The translations under genes were made by a program, and so were the position numbers. Shown piece after piece: positions 34,319 to 45,405 of a stretch of 64,000 nt of DNA (its first letter is position 1; the number at the start of each line of letters is the position of its first letter). Source of the DNA: Bolinopsis microptera. Taxonomy: Eukaryota; Ctenophora; Tentaculata; Lobata; Bolinopsidae. The stretch spans positions 17,902,859 to 17,966,858 of the forward strand of contig NC_087081.1 of assembly GCF_026151205.1 (NCBI RefSeq). Direction: 5' to 3'. A model generated the notes under the pieces. It did no database searches and was not told where the DNA came from. It worked only from the letters and a program-made list of their open reading frames with translations.

Positions 34319-35776
34319 TCATTTGATGGGCGGCAGTTTTTGTTTGCCTGAACTTGCCGGTTTTGGAACCAGACCAAGATCTCCCAAACGGTAGTGGCTG
34401 ATTTTGTTGGGATCAATAAGCTGGGATGGGATAGTTGCTGAGAGTTTACCTGCCTGAGATGTCTTGCTGACACTATGTTCAGTAATTATATCTTTTGGTA
34501 ATCCTTCAGTTGGTAAACCTGCAGCTGCTAACAAAGTCAGGAGGGTGTGGAATAACCTCTCTCTGTCGACTGGATCCTCACCCTGTTCGATAGCTTCCTT
34601 CTTCATCTTATCAGATATATCATCTGGAGACACTTGAAGTGCAACTTGAATTCCGAAAGCTGCTTCAAAGATTATTCGAGATAGTTGGTTCACTCTTGAC
34701 TTGCTGGCTTTGAGTTCCTCAATCTTTTTCTGATAAGCTTGCTCGTATTCCATTTTACCCATCTTCTTGTCCTCTAAATCTATCTCAACATCTGCAAGTT
34801 GTGACTCTAAAATATTCATGGTCATGGCCATTTCCTTGTGGTCAGTCTCCATGATCTTGTATTCGTCAACGTTTTGTTCATACTTTTTCACTTTCTGCAA
34901 CAGCATATTGATCATTTTTTGACAGGTATTGTTTTTCCTCGCCAATTCTTTTTCATTGTCTTCAAGCATGTTAATTGTCTGTTGATGCCTCTTGTCACGA
35001 AGTCTTAATTCATCATTTTCCTTAATCAGCTCAATAGTTTTCTCGGACATTTTAGCTAGCTGAGCATTGATAGACACATTTTCACGAATTGTTCGCTTTG
35101 TAGTTTCTGCCATCTGCTTATTCGACACTTTCCTAAATTCAGCAGCAACCGTGTTTACTCGAGCAGTCATTTCTTTTTTTAGCCTATCCCGGTTTTGAAC
35201 CTCTTTTCTTTCTAGGTTGTACACTGCATCTTTGCGACTGTTCTGTTCTTGTTCCAGTAATTCTTCCATGGTTTTGAACTTGGCCTCCAATTCCTCTTTG
35301 TTTTGTCTGAAATCTTCCAGTTGCTCCAACTTTCCATTTATCAACATATTCTCTGATGTAAGCTGGTCTTTAGTTTCCTGGGCTTCAGTTTTCAGCTGTG
35401 TTATCTGCAACTCGTATGAATCTTTTTCAGCATCCTTTGCTTGTTGAAGACTGATGAGTTTCTCCTGCAGGTCTGCAACTTCATCCCCCATCTGCTCCAA
35501 CTTTTTCTTTAAAAATGCAACAATTTCTTTTTTATCTTGAGTCTGCTTTTCATAATTCTTCTGTAGATCTTTACTCTCTATTTCCAACTGATCACATTTA
35601 CTCTGATATCTGTCAAGACGCTTTTCTAAATCATTTATCTGTATGATGTAGAATTCCTTTTGCAGTTCTGTTATAGTCTCTTTCTTAGGTCCATTCTCTT
35701 CAGTACCCGATTTTTTACCCTTCTTGCCACCTTTCTTACCCTTTCCACTTTTCTTACCTTTCTTTTTAGGGGGCAT
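34319..35776 (-). CDS. CFAP157: CFAP157 homologue, intronless (485 aa)
   Basis: A single open frame from ATG at 35776 to stop at 34319. The N-terminus is Lys-rich (MPPKKKGKKSGKGKKGGKKG), followed by a coiled coil through most of the protein. Blocks diagnostic of CFAP157 include KEIVAFLKKKLEQ, EAQETKDQLTSENMLINGKL, YNLERKEVQNRDRLKKE, RVNTVAAEFRKVSNKQMAET and, near the C-terminus, YRLGDLGLVP. The length is close to that of human CFAP157, about 520 aa. In mammals it is a ciliary/flagellar protein needed for sperm axoneme formation. The human gene is multi-exonic; here it is a single exon, suggesting intron loss or retroposition. It lies in tandem upstream of the LRRC69 homologue with about 560 bp between, so shared regulation is possible but not shown. 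Confidence 0.92.
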   Translation of the reverse strand: MPPKKKGKKSGKGKKGGKKGKKSGTEENGPKKETITELQKEFYIIQINDLEKRLDRYQSKCDQLEIESKDLQKNYEKQTQDKKEIVAFLKKKLEQMGDEVADLQEKLISLQQAKDAEKDSYELQITQLKTEAQETKDQLTSENMLINGKLEQLEDFRQNKEELEAKFKTMEELLEQEQNSRKDAVYNLERKEVQNRDRLKKEMTARVNTVAAEFRKVSNKQMAETTKRTIRENVSINAQLAKMSEKTIELIKENDELRLRDKRHQQTINMLEDNEKELARKNNTCQKMINMLLQKVKKYEQNVDEYKIMETDHKEMAMTMNILESQLADVEIDLEDKKMGKMEYEQAYQKKIEELKASKSRVNQLSRIIFEAAFGIQVALQVSPDDISDKMKKEAIEQGEDPVDRERLFHTLLTLLAAAGLPTEGLPKDIITEHSVSKTSQAGKLSATIPSQLIDPNKISHYRLGDLGLVPKPASSGKQKLPPIK

Positions 35777-36059
35777 ACTCTACCTGAAGCAATTGTTAAT
35801 AAATTGACATATCCAACACAATTCATTATGAAATACAAAAATTAGGTACATGCAGATTGCAGAAAAAGTTATATTATTCAAGTAGGTTGGACACAACCTA
35901 CTCTAAGACAGAGCATGTTCAGAGAGGAGACAGAAAGCAATGCACCAAAATAAGTGGTAATGTATGCACACCGCTTCCTTAATCCTGTCAACACAGGTAT
36001 GCCACAGGGTAGGGCAGTAAAAACCCGATTTACCGTGAACTTTGGGTAAAGCAAAGAGT

Positions 36060-36150
36060 GAAACACGTCACAGTTCCGACCTATAGCCCAAAGTCAAACG
36101 GAATTTGTGAACGCTTGGTGCAAACCTTTAAAGGAGGTTTGCACCAAGCG
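36060..36150 (+). pseudogene. Ty3/gypsy-like integrase fragment ending in a palindrome
   Basis: One plus frame reads VTVPTYSPKSNGICERLVQTFK, resembling the integrase block PYHPQSNG.AER..QTLK of Ty3/gypsy retroelements. It runs into a near-perfect palindrome at 36112-36150 (CGCTTGGTGCAAACCT and its complement around TTTAAAGG). The sequence after it belongs to a different element, so this is a truncated junction relic. Confidence 0.4.
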
Positions 36151-36965
36151 TTTTGAGCTCAAAACTCAAGCAGTCATCTTTGGTAGGAAAAACGTTAAAA
36201 CAGTATGTACAAAACATCATATGTACACTTAACGGATCCGAGCTTGAAGTTGTTGACTGTTATTGTTACCTTGGATTTAAACTGCATCAATCTGATGTGC
36301 AGGTTGCTCAACAAAACCTTAAAACCAAAGCAATGTGAGCATTCTTTGGCCTGAAAAGGGTTATCATGCATTCAAAATTATCTTTCGAAGCACTCCTAAC
36401 ACTGCTCGACTCACTAATCAAGCCCATTCTATTATACTAGCAGGAACCCGTCTAACTTTAAAGTGGTGTCAATACTCAAGAGACTAAAATAATTATTACC
36501 TATTTAATTCGCGTTTTTGACACCACTTGGGGGTCCAAATTTTCGGCTCTAAAATCATTATTCCTTGGCCAATTTTTTATTTTTTCATGCTGATTTGGAG
36601 GCCATTAAAGCAATTGACCCAGCCAAAAAAGTTTCAGTTGTATATCTTTTACGGTTTTTGCGGAAAGTCGTGTTAAAGTTGATGCCGTGGTGTCAGTAAA
36701 ATGGTACGGATATATACATATATATCGTCTCGCTTTATATATAGTAAGATGGTGTTCCAATATGGACAGTGGACACCCACTCTAGTAGGATCAATAAAAC
36801 GATTAACTTCTAGTTCTCATCACCTTAGAATTGAAAGGGGGAGATATGACAAAACTCCACTTGATGAAAGGACCTGCAACTATTGCGAGCTGAACACCAA
36901 CCAGCTATTCATCGAGAACAAGAATAATATGCTCCATTTCAAAATGGAAATCTACTCAATAATGT
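36150..36965 (+). pseudogene. RTE-like LINE fragments (RT C-terminal part)
   Basis: 36153-36440 reads GSELEVVDCYCYLGFKLHQS followed by a QQNLKTKAM segment and then LLTLLDSLIKPILLY in another frame: the thumb region of RTE-like reverse transcriptases. 36770-36960 contains SSHHLRIERGRYDK and ERTCNYCELN, the Cys-containing C-terminal tail of the same class. Between them lies about 270 bp of unrelated AT-rich sequence with short inverted AAGTGGTGTCA/TGACACCACTT motifs. There are multiple frame breaks. Confidence 0.55.
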
Positions 36966-37504
36966 CGGTAATGGTAGCTTCAATCTTGCCTCCATGTTCA
37001 TGTCGCACCCCGATCGCAAGGATAATCTCAGTGATGACCCTGGTCGTAATCAGCTCTGCACAGCTCTGCACTGTTTCAGTGTATCCTGATGCATGAAATC
37101 TCGTACATTGCCTACGTATGGGGTAGCCGGTAAACAGCCACGGATGATTTTGACTGTGAGTTTTTCATCACTTCCTGACATGAGCCAGACCTCAGCTGGA
37201 TCCTTCCCATCCCTTTTTCTTGGCTTCCTGTTCAGTCTACATCTTCAGTTTTCTTCATCAGTTAGAGCTGCCTTGTACTCGAACTTTGCCTCCACAGTTT
37301 GCCACAGTACCTCATTTGGAGGCAAGACCGGCTCTCAGGCACTGGCTAACTTACCGCGCACGGCTTAGTTTTCCGCCCTCTCTACTGTTCTTGTGTTTGC
37401 GCTCACCCACTCTTCAGTGGGCTGTTCATTTGACAGAGTTACTGGCTGGCACTCCCAACATTTTCTCAGTCACCATCACTGCCCAATCAAAATGATGCAA
37501 TTAT

Positions 37505-38350
37505 TATATATATAGACCAATTAGTAACTTACCTTTCCTCTCGAAACTTATTGAAAAGAGTGTCCAGAAACAGATGACTAAACATCTTGACCACCACAAT
37601 CTCCATGCTGAACATCAAAGTGGTTATAGGTCAAACCATAGCTGCGAAACTGAAACCCTTACTAAATTTACAATGATCTCCTTTGTATCAGTGACATGAA
37701 AAGCAAGGTTATCCTCCTCCTTTTGGACCTTAGTGCTGCTTTTGATACTGTAAATCATCACTTTTTCCTTCTAAAACTAAAAAGGATTTTGGTTTTGAAG
37801 GTACTGTTCTCAAATGGTTTACATCATACCTCAATAACAGATCCTTCACTGTAACTATTGATAAATCAAGATCAAAGAGATGCGTCCTTAGAATTGGAGT
37901 CCCGCAAGGTTCAATTCTAGGTCCAATTCTGTTTATACTGTACACAAAGGAGCTTAATCATATTGCAAAGAGACATGGATTTAACATCCACATGTACGCA
38001 GATGACACCCAACTTTACATTGAGTTTAACCCACTATTTCGAGATCTGTCAACAATCAAAGAGAGAATTACACATTGTTTTCAAGAAATTAAGAGCTGGA
38101 TGACCCAAAATAAACTCAAATTAAACCAAAACAAAACAGAAGCTCTTGTAATACAGACCAAGAATAGTAACTCTTCATGTCCAGTCGATTCAATACACCT
38201 TGACAATGCAGCTGACCCTGTGGATGCATCCCACACAGTAAAAAGTTTATGTGTCCTCTTTGATCAATTCCTTACATTTGAAGATCAAGTCAATTCAATT
38301 ATCAGTTGAGGAACCTTCGAGTTATAGGCTCAAAGCTTAACTATGACCTA
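37505..38350 (+). pseudogene. L2/CR1-like reverse transcriptase, 5' part
   Basis: Several plus frames give consecutive RT blocks: PISNLPFLSKLIEKSVQ, QSGYRSNHSCET, LLLLDLSAAFDTVNHH, GVPQGSILGPILFILY and MYADDTQLYIEF (catalytic YADD intact), then QLRNLRVIGSKLNYDL. At least three frameshifts or stops separate them. The sequence stops abruptly at about 38350, where a Penelope-like element begins, and the RT resumes at 42690, so this LINE was split by that insertion. Confidence 0.75.
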
Positions 38351-38351
38351 A

Positions 38352-38946
38352 AAAGACACGCTCGACATACCCTCTCCCACATTTCATGGTCCCCTCCTCA
38401 AGACCTCACCTACCCCCAAGAAAGACACCACAGCCAAAACAGTGATCAACCTCTCTGGACAGACCCTCTCCACAGCTGAAACTGACGTCCTCTCCCTTGG
38501 ACTGAAGTTCGTCCCGACACCCACCTCAGATCCTACCCCCGACCTGGCTCCCCTCATACAGAATATCACTAAACAACTAGGAGAAGGCATGGAAGCCTCA
38601 GCCACATATCAGGTCACCTCTGTATTATCTAAATTTGACAATAAACGTGACATGACCACCGACAATTTGACTCCACAACAACGTACCGCTCTTAAATCTT
38701 TAAAATCTAAGAAATCTGAATTGAAATTTCTTCCTGCTGATAAGGGCAACGCCACTGTTGTACTGACTCACGATCAATACATAACCAAAGTTACCGACCA
38801 CTTATCCTCAGGTAGTTACACCCTCTTAACGAAAGACCCCACTCAATCCGTTACCACTAAACTACAGAAAGTCCTCAAGAAACTACACACCGACAAGAAG
38901 ATCACGACCGACCTATACCACAAGATGCGCAATCTACATCCTAGAT
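38352..38946 (+). pseudogene. Penelope-like element, N-terminal part
   Basis: Open from about 38352. It contains VINLSGQTLSTAETDVLSLG with KFVPTPTSDP, and later KFLPADKGNATVVL and YHKMRNLHPR, typical of the region before RT1 in Penelope-like elements. It is interrupted at 38946 by a hAT-like insertion and resumes in the same frame at 40331. It is truncated at its 5' end against the L2/CR1-like LINE. Confidence 0.8.
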
Positions 38947-40330
38947 CCCAGGTCAAGATTCATGCGAGATGGCGAGACAGGCTCATCGCACAAAATCTTA
39001 AAATAAACACAGAAAAAAAAACTAACAACAAAATGTGTGAGAAAATAGAAAAAATGTAATTTAAAAGTTTTAAGCGACACAAAAATGTACTTTATATTTT
39101 GTGAATTCGGAACTTAGTGCGGTGTGAGATCACGTGGTTAAAGTATAACAACTTTGAGCCGCGCAATTAGTGCGAGATTTTGACGAGTTTAGTATAAATC
39201 TCACCCCAATATCGCGAGTCTAGCTGCGAGATTTCGGCACCCTCTTTCAGCACTACATATTCGGTCGCGCGCAACGGCCCCATCATACTATTCTTTAACT
39301 TGCTGGCCTTTTCGTCTTCATCATCAAGCCGACTTTTCATGGTCATTGAACTTTTGGTATTGATTGTTTTGAATTATTACTGGTTGTGTTACTCTGACGG
39401 CTTACTTTTCTGTACTGTCTAAGACTAAGTCTTAAAGGATACTAGTTGTTGTCGACATTAATCGGTTTATAAGATCAAGATTCACAGTGGTTACTATAGT
39501 TACCATGGTTACCATTAAAGGAGGTCCGGTAATGGTCGAAATCTCAAGGTACTATTCCTGGCTACAGTCGACTCATCGAATAAGTCGACTTTCTCAGAAT
39601 AATGAATATACTTGACACTACCATAGGCACAGTGGATATTTCTTCATTAAAAGTTTGAAAAAGGGTCTCTTCAACTGTAGACCTGACTTATTAATCCTAG
39701 CAGGTAAGTAACTCTGGATCCTCATCACATTGATTCCATTCTAAATTCTAGCCATAAACAAAACAAATATTACCAGATAACTCCGTTCACCATAATTTGA
39801 TATGTTCCAGTATGAACGAGGCCTTCCCCGGACAAATCCTTAAATGCCAGTCTTCTCTAGCTGAAGTACGAACTGTATAATTTATCAGATAAAGTATATT
39901 ACAAGATGCTCTGGTGATAATTTTAGTAAAATAATTAATAATTGCCAAAAGAATGACCGTCGACGGGACTCGAACTCGGGATCAGCTGCTTAGCGGCCGT
40001 TCCTTAAACTGGGGCGCTACGTGAGGCATGTCAGATTTTCAATATGTAACAATATATACTTCATAAAAATACACACGTAAATTTTTCGTTATGTATTGAT
40101 CCAAATTACAGCGGCATACTTACAATTCTGAGAAATAAACATCGAGCGACATAAAGCGACATACTTACAATTTCGCTTACAAAGGGACATCTTTTTAAAT
40201 ACAAAGTAATTTGTGGGGCAAGAAATCTTGCAGTCTGGGGGGGGGGGGGGGGGGGGGGGGGAATCGCATTTTTAGTCTCAAAATTCAATCTCATCGCACT
40301 TTTTTTAGAATCTTGATAGGGGTCCTAGAT
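38939..40330. mobile_element. hAT-like 1.38-kb insertion within the Penelope-like element
   Basis: The 8-bp sequence TCCTAGAT occurs at 38939-38946 and 40323-40330, immediately flanking 38947-40322. The ends are imperfect inverted repeats: CCCAGGTCAAGATTC at the left, and at the right the complement of CCCCTATCAAGATTC (12 of 15 match). Removing the insert and one TCCTAGAT restores the Penelope reading frame. No transposase ORF is visible, so it is non-autonomous. It contains a tRNA-like segment (39955-40027) and a 25-base G-run (40237-40261). Confidence 0.75.
39955..40027 (-). repeat. tRNA-like (SINE head) sequence
   Basis: On the minus strand, a box-B-like GAGTTCGAGTCCCGTCGACG follows, at tRNA-like spacing, a weak box A (CGTAGCGCCCCAGT). 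A plausible cloverleaf is incomplete, so I take it as a degenerate tRNA-derived SINE head and not a working tRNA gene. Confidence 0.4.
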
Positions 40331-41918
40331 GGCCTCAACTTTACGGACAACCTAAGATACACAAACCCGGCGCACCTATCCGTCCCGTAGTCAGCTTCTA
40401 CAACACCCCCCTCCAAGCCCTCCACAAAGTCCTCGCATCTTTCCTCAAACCCCTAGCCCAGAACCCCTTACGCCTCAAAGACTCTTCCGACTTCAAACAT
40501 CGCTTCGACTCCTCTCTCAATCCCTCCTTCCACTACCACGCCTCCTTAGACGTCCAATCCTTGTACACCTCCTGTGACATGCGCCTAGCCCTCAAACTGT
40601 CATCTCCTCCTTTGAACAGAACCCCTCTCGTCTTCCCTCCAATGTCACCACCACCACCATAGGCTCCCTTATCAACTTTTGCCTTGACAACTCATACCTT
40701 GAATTCAACGGCTCCTTCTACTCCCAAGACGAAGGTGGTACAATGGGATCCCCCCTCATTGTTGAACTAGCTGAAATCCGCCTTGCTGAAATCGAGACCT
40801 TAGCTTTATCCTCATGTCCTGACCCTCCGAACACTTACTCCCATTTCGTTGACGACGGCCTTGGATCTTTCAGAGACAGAAACCACGCAGAATCCTTCCT
40901 TACATTCCTTAACTCCCTTACTGAAGACCTCAACTTTACCCAAGAACATCCCTCTACAGACGGAACTATACCCTTCCTTGACGTTCTCATCCACCCTGAC
41001 AAATCCACATCAGTCTACAGAAAACCCACCCACACCAACCTCTACACCAAGTACTCCTCCTGCACCACCAACTCATCTAAGAACGCAGTCATCCGATCAC
41101 TGACCAGAAGAGCCCACAACATCTGCTCACCCCAACACCTTGACGACGAACTCCAGACAGTACGACACGTTTGCCTCCAGAACGGCTTCCCTCCTCACCG
41201 CATCACCACCATCATGGACGAAGTACAACGGAAATTCACCAACCCCTCTCGCCACCAATCCCTAGCCTCATTCAACCGACAGACCCGTGAACATGCCCTT
41301 AGTGTTTCTCTTCCTTTCCATCCCTCCCTATCCAAACCCATCTCCAAGATACTCGGACAACACGACATCAAAGTCACTCACTCCTCTGCTACCTCCCTCC
41401 GCAACCTCCTCACCAAAACGAAGACCACACCCCCTACTCACCTCACCCCCAACACCATCTACGAAATTTCCTGCTCACAGTGCCCCTCCAAATACGCCGG
41501 ACAGACCTACAGACCCTTGGTCCACCGCATGAAAGAACACGAACGATGTTACAGACTCAACAACGCCATCGACGAATCCACAGACAGAATCAAATCAGCC
41601 CCTGCACATCATGCCCTGACCACCGGCCACACCATCTCCTGGAACAACATCGAAGTCCTCAAATCCCTCACCTCACGCTCCCAACTAGACCTCACAGAAC
41701 ACGCAGCTATACAAATACGACAACCAGCTATGAACAGAACAGACCGCGCACCCAAATGTAGTTCCCTCTGGGACCCCATTCTTCCTAAAATTGCCAAATC
41801 CTTAAAGTCCAGACCATCTGCATTTCCTTCTCAACCTCAACAGAAGACTAATTTTTTATTGACATTGTACTGTAATTTTCACTTTCCCACCCACACCTCC
41901 CCCACCCTCCATCCCTGA
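40331..41918 (+). pseudogene. Penelope-like element, RT core and GIY-YIG endonuclease
   Basis: This continues the Penelope frame with LYGQPKIHKPGAPIRPVVS (RT1 motif), then a 1-nt frameshift near 40595. The second frame gives QDEGGTMGSPLIVELAEI, FVDDGLGSF (catalytic DD), IPFLDVLIH and YRKPTHTNLY. The C-terminus has a GIY-YIG-type endonuclease signature: IYEISCSQCPSKYAGQTYRP, then HRMKEH. The stop is at 41918. The architecture (RT plus C-terminal GIY-YIG) identifies an endonuclease-positive Penelope-like element. The single frameshift plus the hAT-like insertion are the only evident breaks. Confidence 0.88.
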
Positions 41919-42689
41919 CACCACTCAATCACATATAAGCATTGTCCACCACATCACATTCAGCTGACGACGATTAACACATGTTTATTGAAAGCTTCTA
42001 CAAGTTAAATCATCGTATCTCTTATATGTTTTTAACCCAACTCCACTCAGTTCTAAAAAGACATTATTATTATTAAATCTAAAATAGCTAATAATTTAAT
42101 TAATTATTAACAGGCCCCTTAACGTGGGCAATAACATACGCTTTATAAATTATATAAACAAACTCAAGTCTATTTTCCTTCAACCTGATACCTGAGGAGA
42201 AGAGCTACGAGGGATAGATGATATCTATTGCTCAGGATTTACGATTGTGCTCTGCCAATTGCATCACTTGATTTAATTTATTGTATATATACTGTTTGAC
42301 ATTTAGTCTATTTTCCGATTTTGCTAATTGTCTCTTTAGATCTTTTTCGGTCTTTCGAGGGAGTTCCCACATCTGCTGGTTGAGAATACTCAACATAACA
42401 TTCATGATGCTTGACTGCTTTATTGACCCGGCAGGCACCGGCGGCAGACATCCCAACACCAGTGCGTTGGGACATAGTGTAGCTCAGCGGCAGCATGAGC
42501 CCTGGTTTCCTGCCACATTGATACCTCTGAAAGTACAGAAAGGTGGTGGATTTCGGGGTCCAGGATCCTCCCTCTTTATCCTTTAAGGTGTTATCATTTC
42601 TCTGAGATGTTTGCAGAGTTTTTGTTTTCTAGTCTATTTAGTTGGCTAAGTCCTGGAGAGATTCATTTTGTTCCCAAAGAAATTCGACT
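41919..42689. other. Penelope 3' flank and unassigned sequence
   Basis: The first ~100 bases are probably the Penelope 3' untranslated region. A minus-strand frame at 42459-42232 contains a charged, coiled-coil-like stretch (PRKTEKDLKRQLAKSEN) and ends in a stop codon. It could be a small exon, but no splice partner or family is evident. Confidence 0.3.
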
Positions 42690-43190
42690 CTCCTAATAAA
42701 TGCTTCTTGTGTGCTGCTTTTTGTTGAAAAGCTCATTCACTGTTTGATCTTTTCAAAACTAGACTATTACAATGGTTTACCCGCTTTTCTCATAAAGAAA
42801 CTCCAGAAGATACAAAATTCCTGTGTACGATTCTTGTTTGGTAGAAAAGCTATTAAAAATGGGACAGTGTCACTCCATTCCTGAAACATGCCCATTTTCT
42901 TCCAATTAGACAGCGAATAGAGTATAATATTGCTCTAACAGTGTTCAAATGCGTCAATGGTCAACAACATAGTTCCAGACTATATCACCAAATGCATCGA
43001 CATCAAGAGTCAACCTGTAAGTGTGCTACGAACTGAACAAAACTATTTCCACCTAAATGTTCCTCCTGTCTCAAACTGAGAGAGGTTTTAGTTACTGTGA
43101 ACCCTCCGTATGGAATCAGCTTCCTTAACAATTGAGAACATTGACTGATATTGTCTTGTTCAAAAAGAGACTAAAGACTCATTAACGGGT
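42690..43190 (+). pseudogene. L2/CR1-like LINE, 3' part separated by the Penelope insertion
   Basis: In shifting frames it reads LIHCLIFSKLDYYNGLPAFL, KKLQKIQNSCVRFLF, LPIRQRIEYNIALTVFKCVNG and PSVWNQLP, which is the conserved RT C-terminus and tail of L2/CR1-like LINEs. It continues where the 37505-38350 fragment stops, and the missing stretch is small, supporting one original element. Confidence 0.7.
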
Positions 43191-44012
43191 GATATTCGTA
43201 AAATATCTGTTCCATATATTAGGACCATCAGTTAAACAAAAAATTCAGTTAAACAGAAATTCAATTTTATGCCATTTATTACAGAGTAAACAAGTTTACA
43301 ATAAATCAATTTGATATTTAAAGGAATCCTAATTCAATGTGTAGTATGGTTGTCACTCTTTAAATAGATTAGATATAGGTTGACGGGGCAAAGGAGTGTG
43401 CGTGCTGTTCGCTATTGCTCACACCAAACGGCAACCTAGTAAATGTTTGTATGGACACCGGTCTCCATCACGATACAAAATTAGGATTGTAGAATTTATT
43501 GTATAACTTTTAGTGCAGTGGAGGTAGCGGTGTCCAACTCGGCGGTGTCCAACTCGGCGCGCGTCCTGGCAGGTTATAAACCTACAAAAGACTCATCTCT
43601 TTGAAAAAGTGTTTATATAAGTATCATATAATATCTTTCTCGTACAAACCATACTTCATAAAATGCTAAGTTCTTATTTGTTATTATTATTATATTATTA
43701 TATGTACTTATTCATAAGTTGCTTTAGATGGCTTGAACTGAATCCTTGGATTTTGAGTTCTTTTTGGCTATAAAGCGATGTATAAATGTTTAGTTATTAT
43801 TATTATTATTATTATTATGAAGTTTTAATAAAAATTGAGGGAGTCAGTTATGTCAGTAATAAAGAGAAACATAACGATTTTTTTTGGTTTCATCTTTATG
43901 TTAACGGGTGATACGATCGTAAAATATTTTTTCCATATATTAGCGTCGACGAGTCCAACTCGGCGCGCGTCCTGGTAGGTTGTAAACCTACAATCCTTAT
44001 GTAATGTGGCAA
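43183..44012. repeat. Two copies of an unidentified repeat, one internally deleted
   Basis: TTAACGGGTGATA...CGTAAAATAT...TTCCATATATTAG occurs at 43183 and 43901. Both are followed by GTCCAACTCGGCGCGCGTCC and a GGTTRTAAACCTACA palindromic end, but the second copy lacks about 300 bp of interior. Simple ATT repeats lie between them. Confidence 0.55.
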
Positions 44013-44529
44013 AGAAGCGTTTTACAAATTTTTATTCCACTGGGAAGTTTGATTAGGTTTTTAAAATAGGACAATGTTTTGATGCATTTTTTAAATATTG
44101 CATTTGATGAATAATTAATGTTCGTGGGGAAGTATTTTTAATATTACGTGATATATATCACGTCGTAACCCCCTGTCATTGCACAACGTGGTTTTGTGGT
44201 GATCAAAGCCACGAATAACGAAGCCGCGCACGTCACTCGTGCGCGGCTGGGCTACAACGTGAAACAAGACATTTATGGACTTTTTCTTTATGAAATTTAA
44301 ATATTTAGAAAACAAGTCAGTTGAGGAAATATTTTTTTGAATAACGTTCACTTCTGCTTTAGAATTTTTATTTAAATTTTGAATTGCGCTGATAAAAATT
44401 TATGATTGAAACGAATTTTTGAGTAGTTCACTAGTATTATATATATAGTAAAAAACGTATTTTACATTTCGTTAGTGCATATCCAATATTCATGAGTTTA
44501 TTATCGGATGTTTAAGTTTATTATCTAAC

Positions 44530-45405
44530 TTTTAAAACAATCTCGAAATAGTAAAGAAACATCTTAAGAGACTGATAAGTGCCCAAAAAAACATAACAGT
44601 TCTCTGAATAAAGTATGAGGTAAATGATTTTCTCCACAAAACTCTGTTAGAGGCAGTAGCCCTAAGATCATAAAGATCATTAATATCACGTAATGGTAGG
44701 TTTCTTTTATTCAAATCATTTATAATAAACTTTAAAAGATTACTTTGGTGTCGACCAACACGTCCTTTCATGGTAAATAACGCATTAACAGCAAATTGAA
44801 GAGCTCTCTGAGCAGTCACTGCGAAGGACATGTCCCAGCATTTTCCAGCGAGCATATGTCACTCGCTCTGACAACGGTGTTACACCACAGCGTTCATATA
44901 TAGTGCTTTATTACTGATAATAATGGGATAAGTCATTTTCAATATTTGACGCAGGTGTCTTCTATGACATGCATCAAGTTTGTCAAATAGGTTCTGAGGG
45001 GTAGCCCAGCTATTGCAGTTATAGAGCATAACAGATGTAACGTATGCTTCGTATATCTTAATCTTGGTCTTCAGATTAATCTTAGATCCTTGCATCCAAA
45101 CTTTCTTGTATTTTTCGAATGCAACATTTCCAAGGATTATACGATGCTGTATGTCTTCTTTACTACATAGCTTAGAGCCTAGGGACACACACTTCCTCCA
45201 AGGTTCTCTATTTCTTAGAGGTTCTCCTTTTTCGTCCTTCTCACTACTTCCAGCCAGATAACACTTTACAAACTCGGTTTTAGATTCATTTACAAACAAA
45301 TTCCATTCTGAGAGAATTTCCTTGCAAATTGGAAGGAGCTGGTGTAAAGAATCCTCATCTTCATCAGCAAAGTCCACATCATCAGCATATTCCCATTCTA
45401 AAGTT
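44530..45405 (-). pseudogene. RTE-like reverse transcriptase fragment
   Basis: From 45405 down: EWEYADDVDFADEDEDSL (catalytic YADD), VNESKTEFVKCYLAG, GEPLRNREPWRKCVSLGSKL, KIYEAYVTSVMLYNCNSWA and CHRRHLRQILKMTYP. After a frame change come VTPLSERVTYARWKMLGHVL and GRHQSNLLKFIINDLNKR. This is the RT palm, thumb and C-terminal region of an RTE-like LINE. Frameshifts near 44880 and 44840 make it non-functional. A second, more decayed copy of the same family spans 57490-61390. Confidence 0.75.

Noticed and set aside
36701-37495. ORFs 36701-37096, 37093-37368 and 37220-37495 as host genes
   Set aside because: The first contains an RTE-like LINE tail (ERTCNYCELN); the others have no motif and overlap in competing frames.
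39955-40027. Functional tRNA gene
   Set aside because: Box B is good, but the acceptor and D stems do not pair convincingly, and it lies inside a transposon.
40812-41797. Other-frame ORFs over the Penelope RT/endonuclease
   Set aside because: They are shadows of the Penelope frame, which carries all the recognisable motifs.
42232-42459. Minus-strand charged ORF as a coiled-coil gene
   Set aside because: No splice partner, promoter or family; lies among retroelement remains. Kept only as a note.
44195-44250. GC-rich hairpin (GCCGCGCACG / CGTGCGCGGC) as a terminator or structured RNA
   Set aside because: Isolated short inverted repeat in repeat-rich DNA with no adjacent gene; intrinsic terminators are not expected in an animal nucleus.
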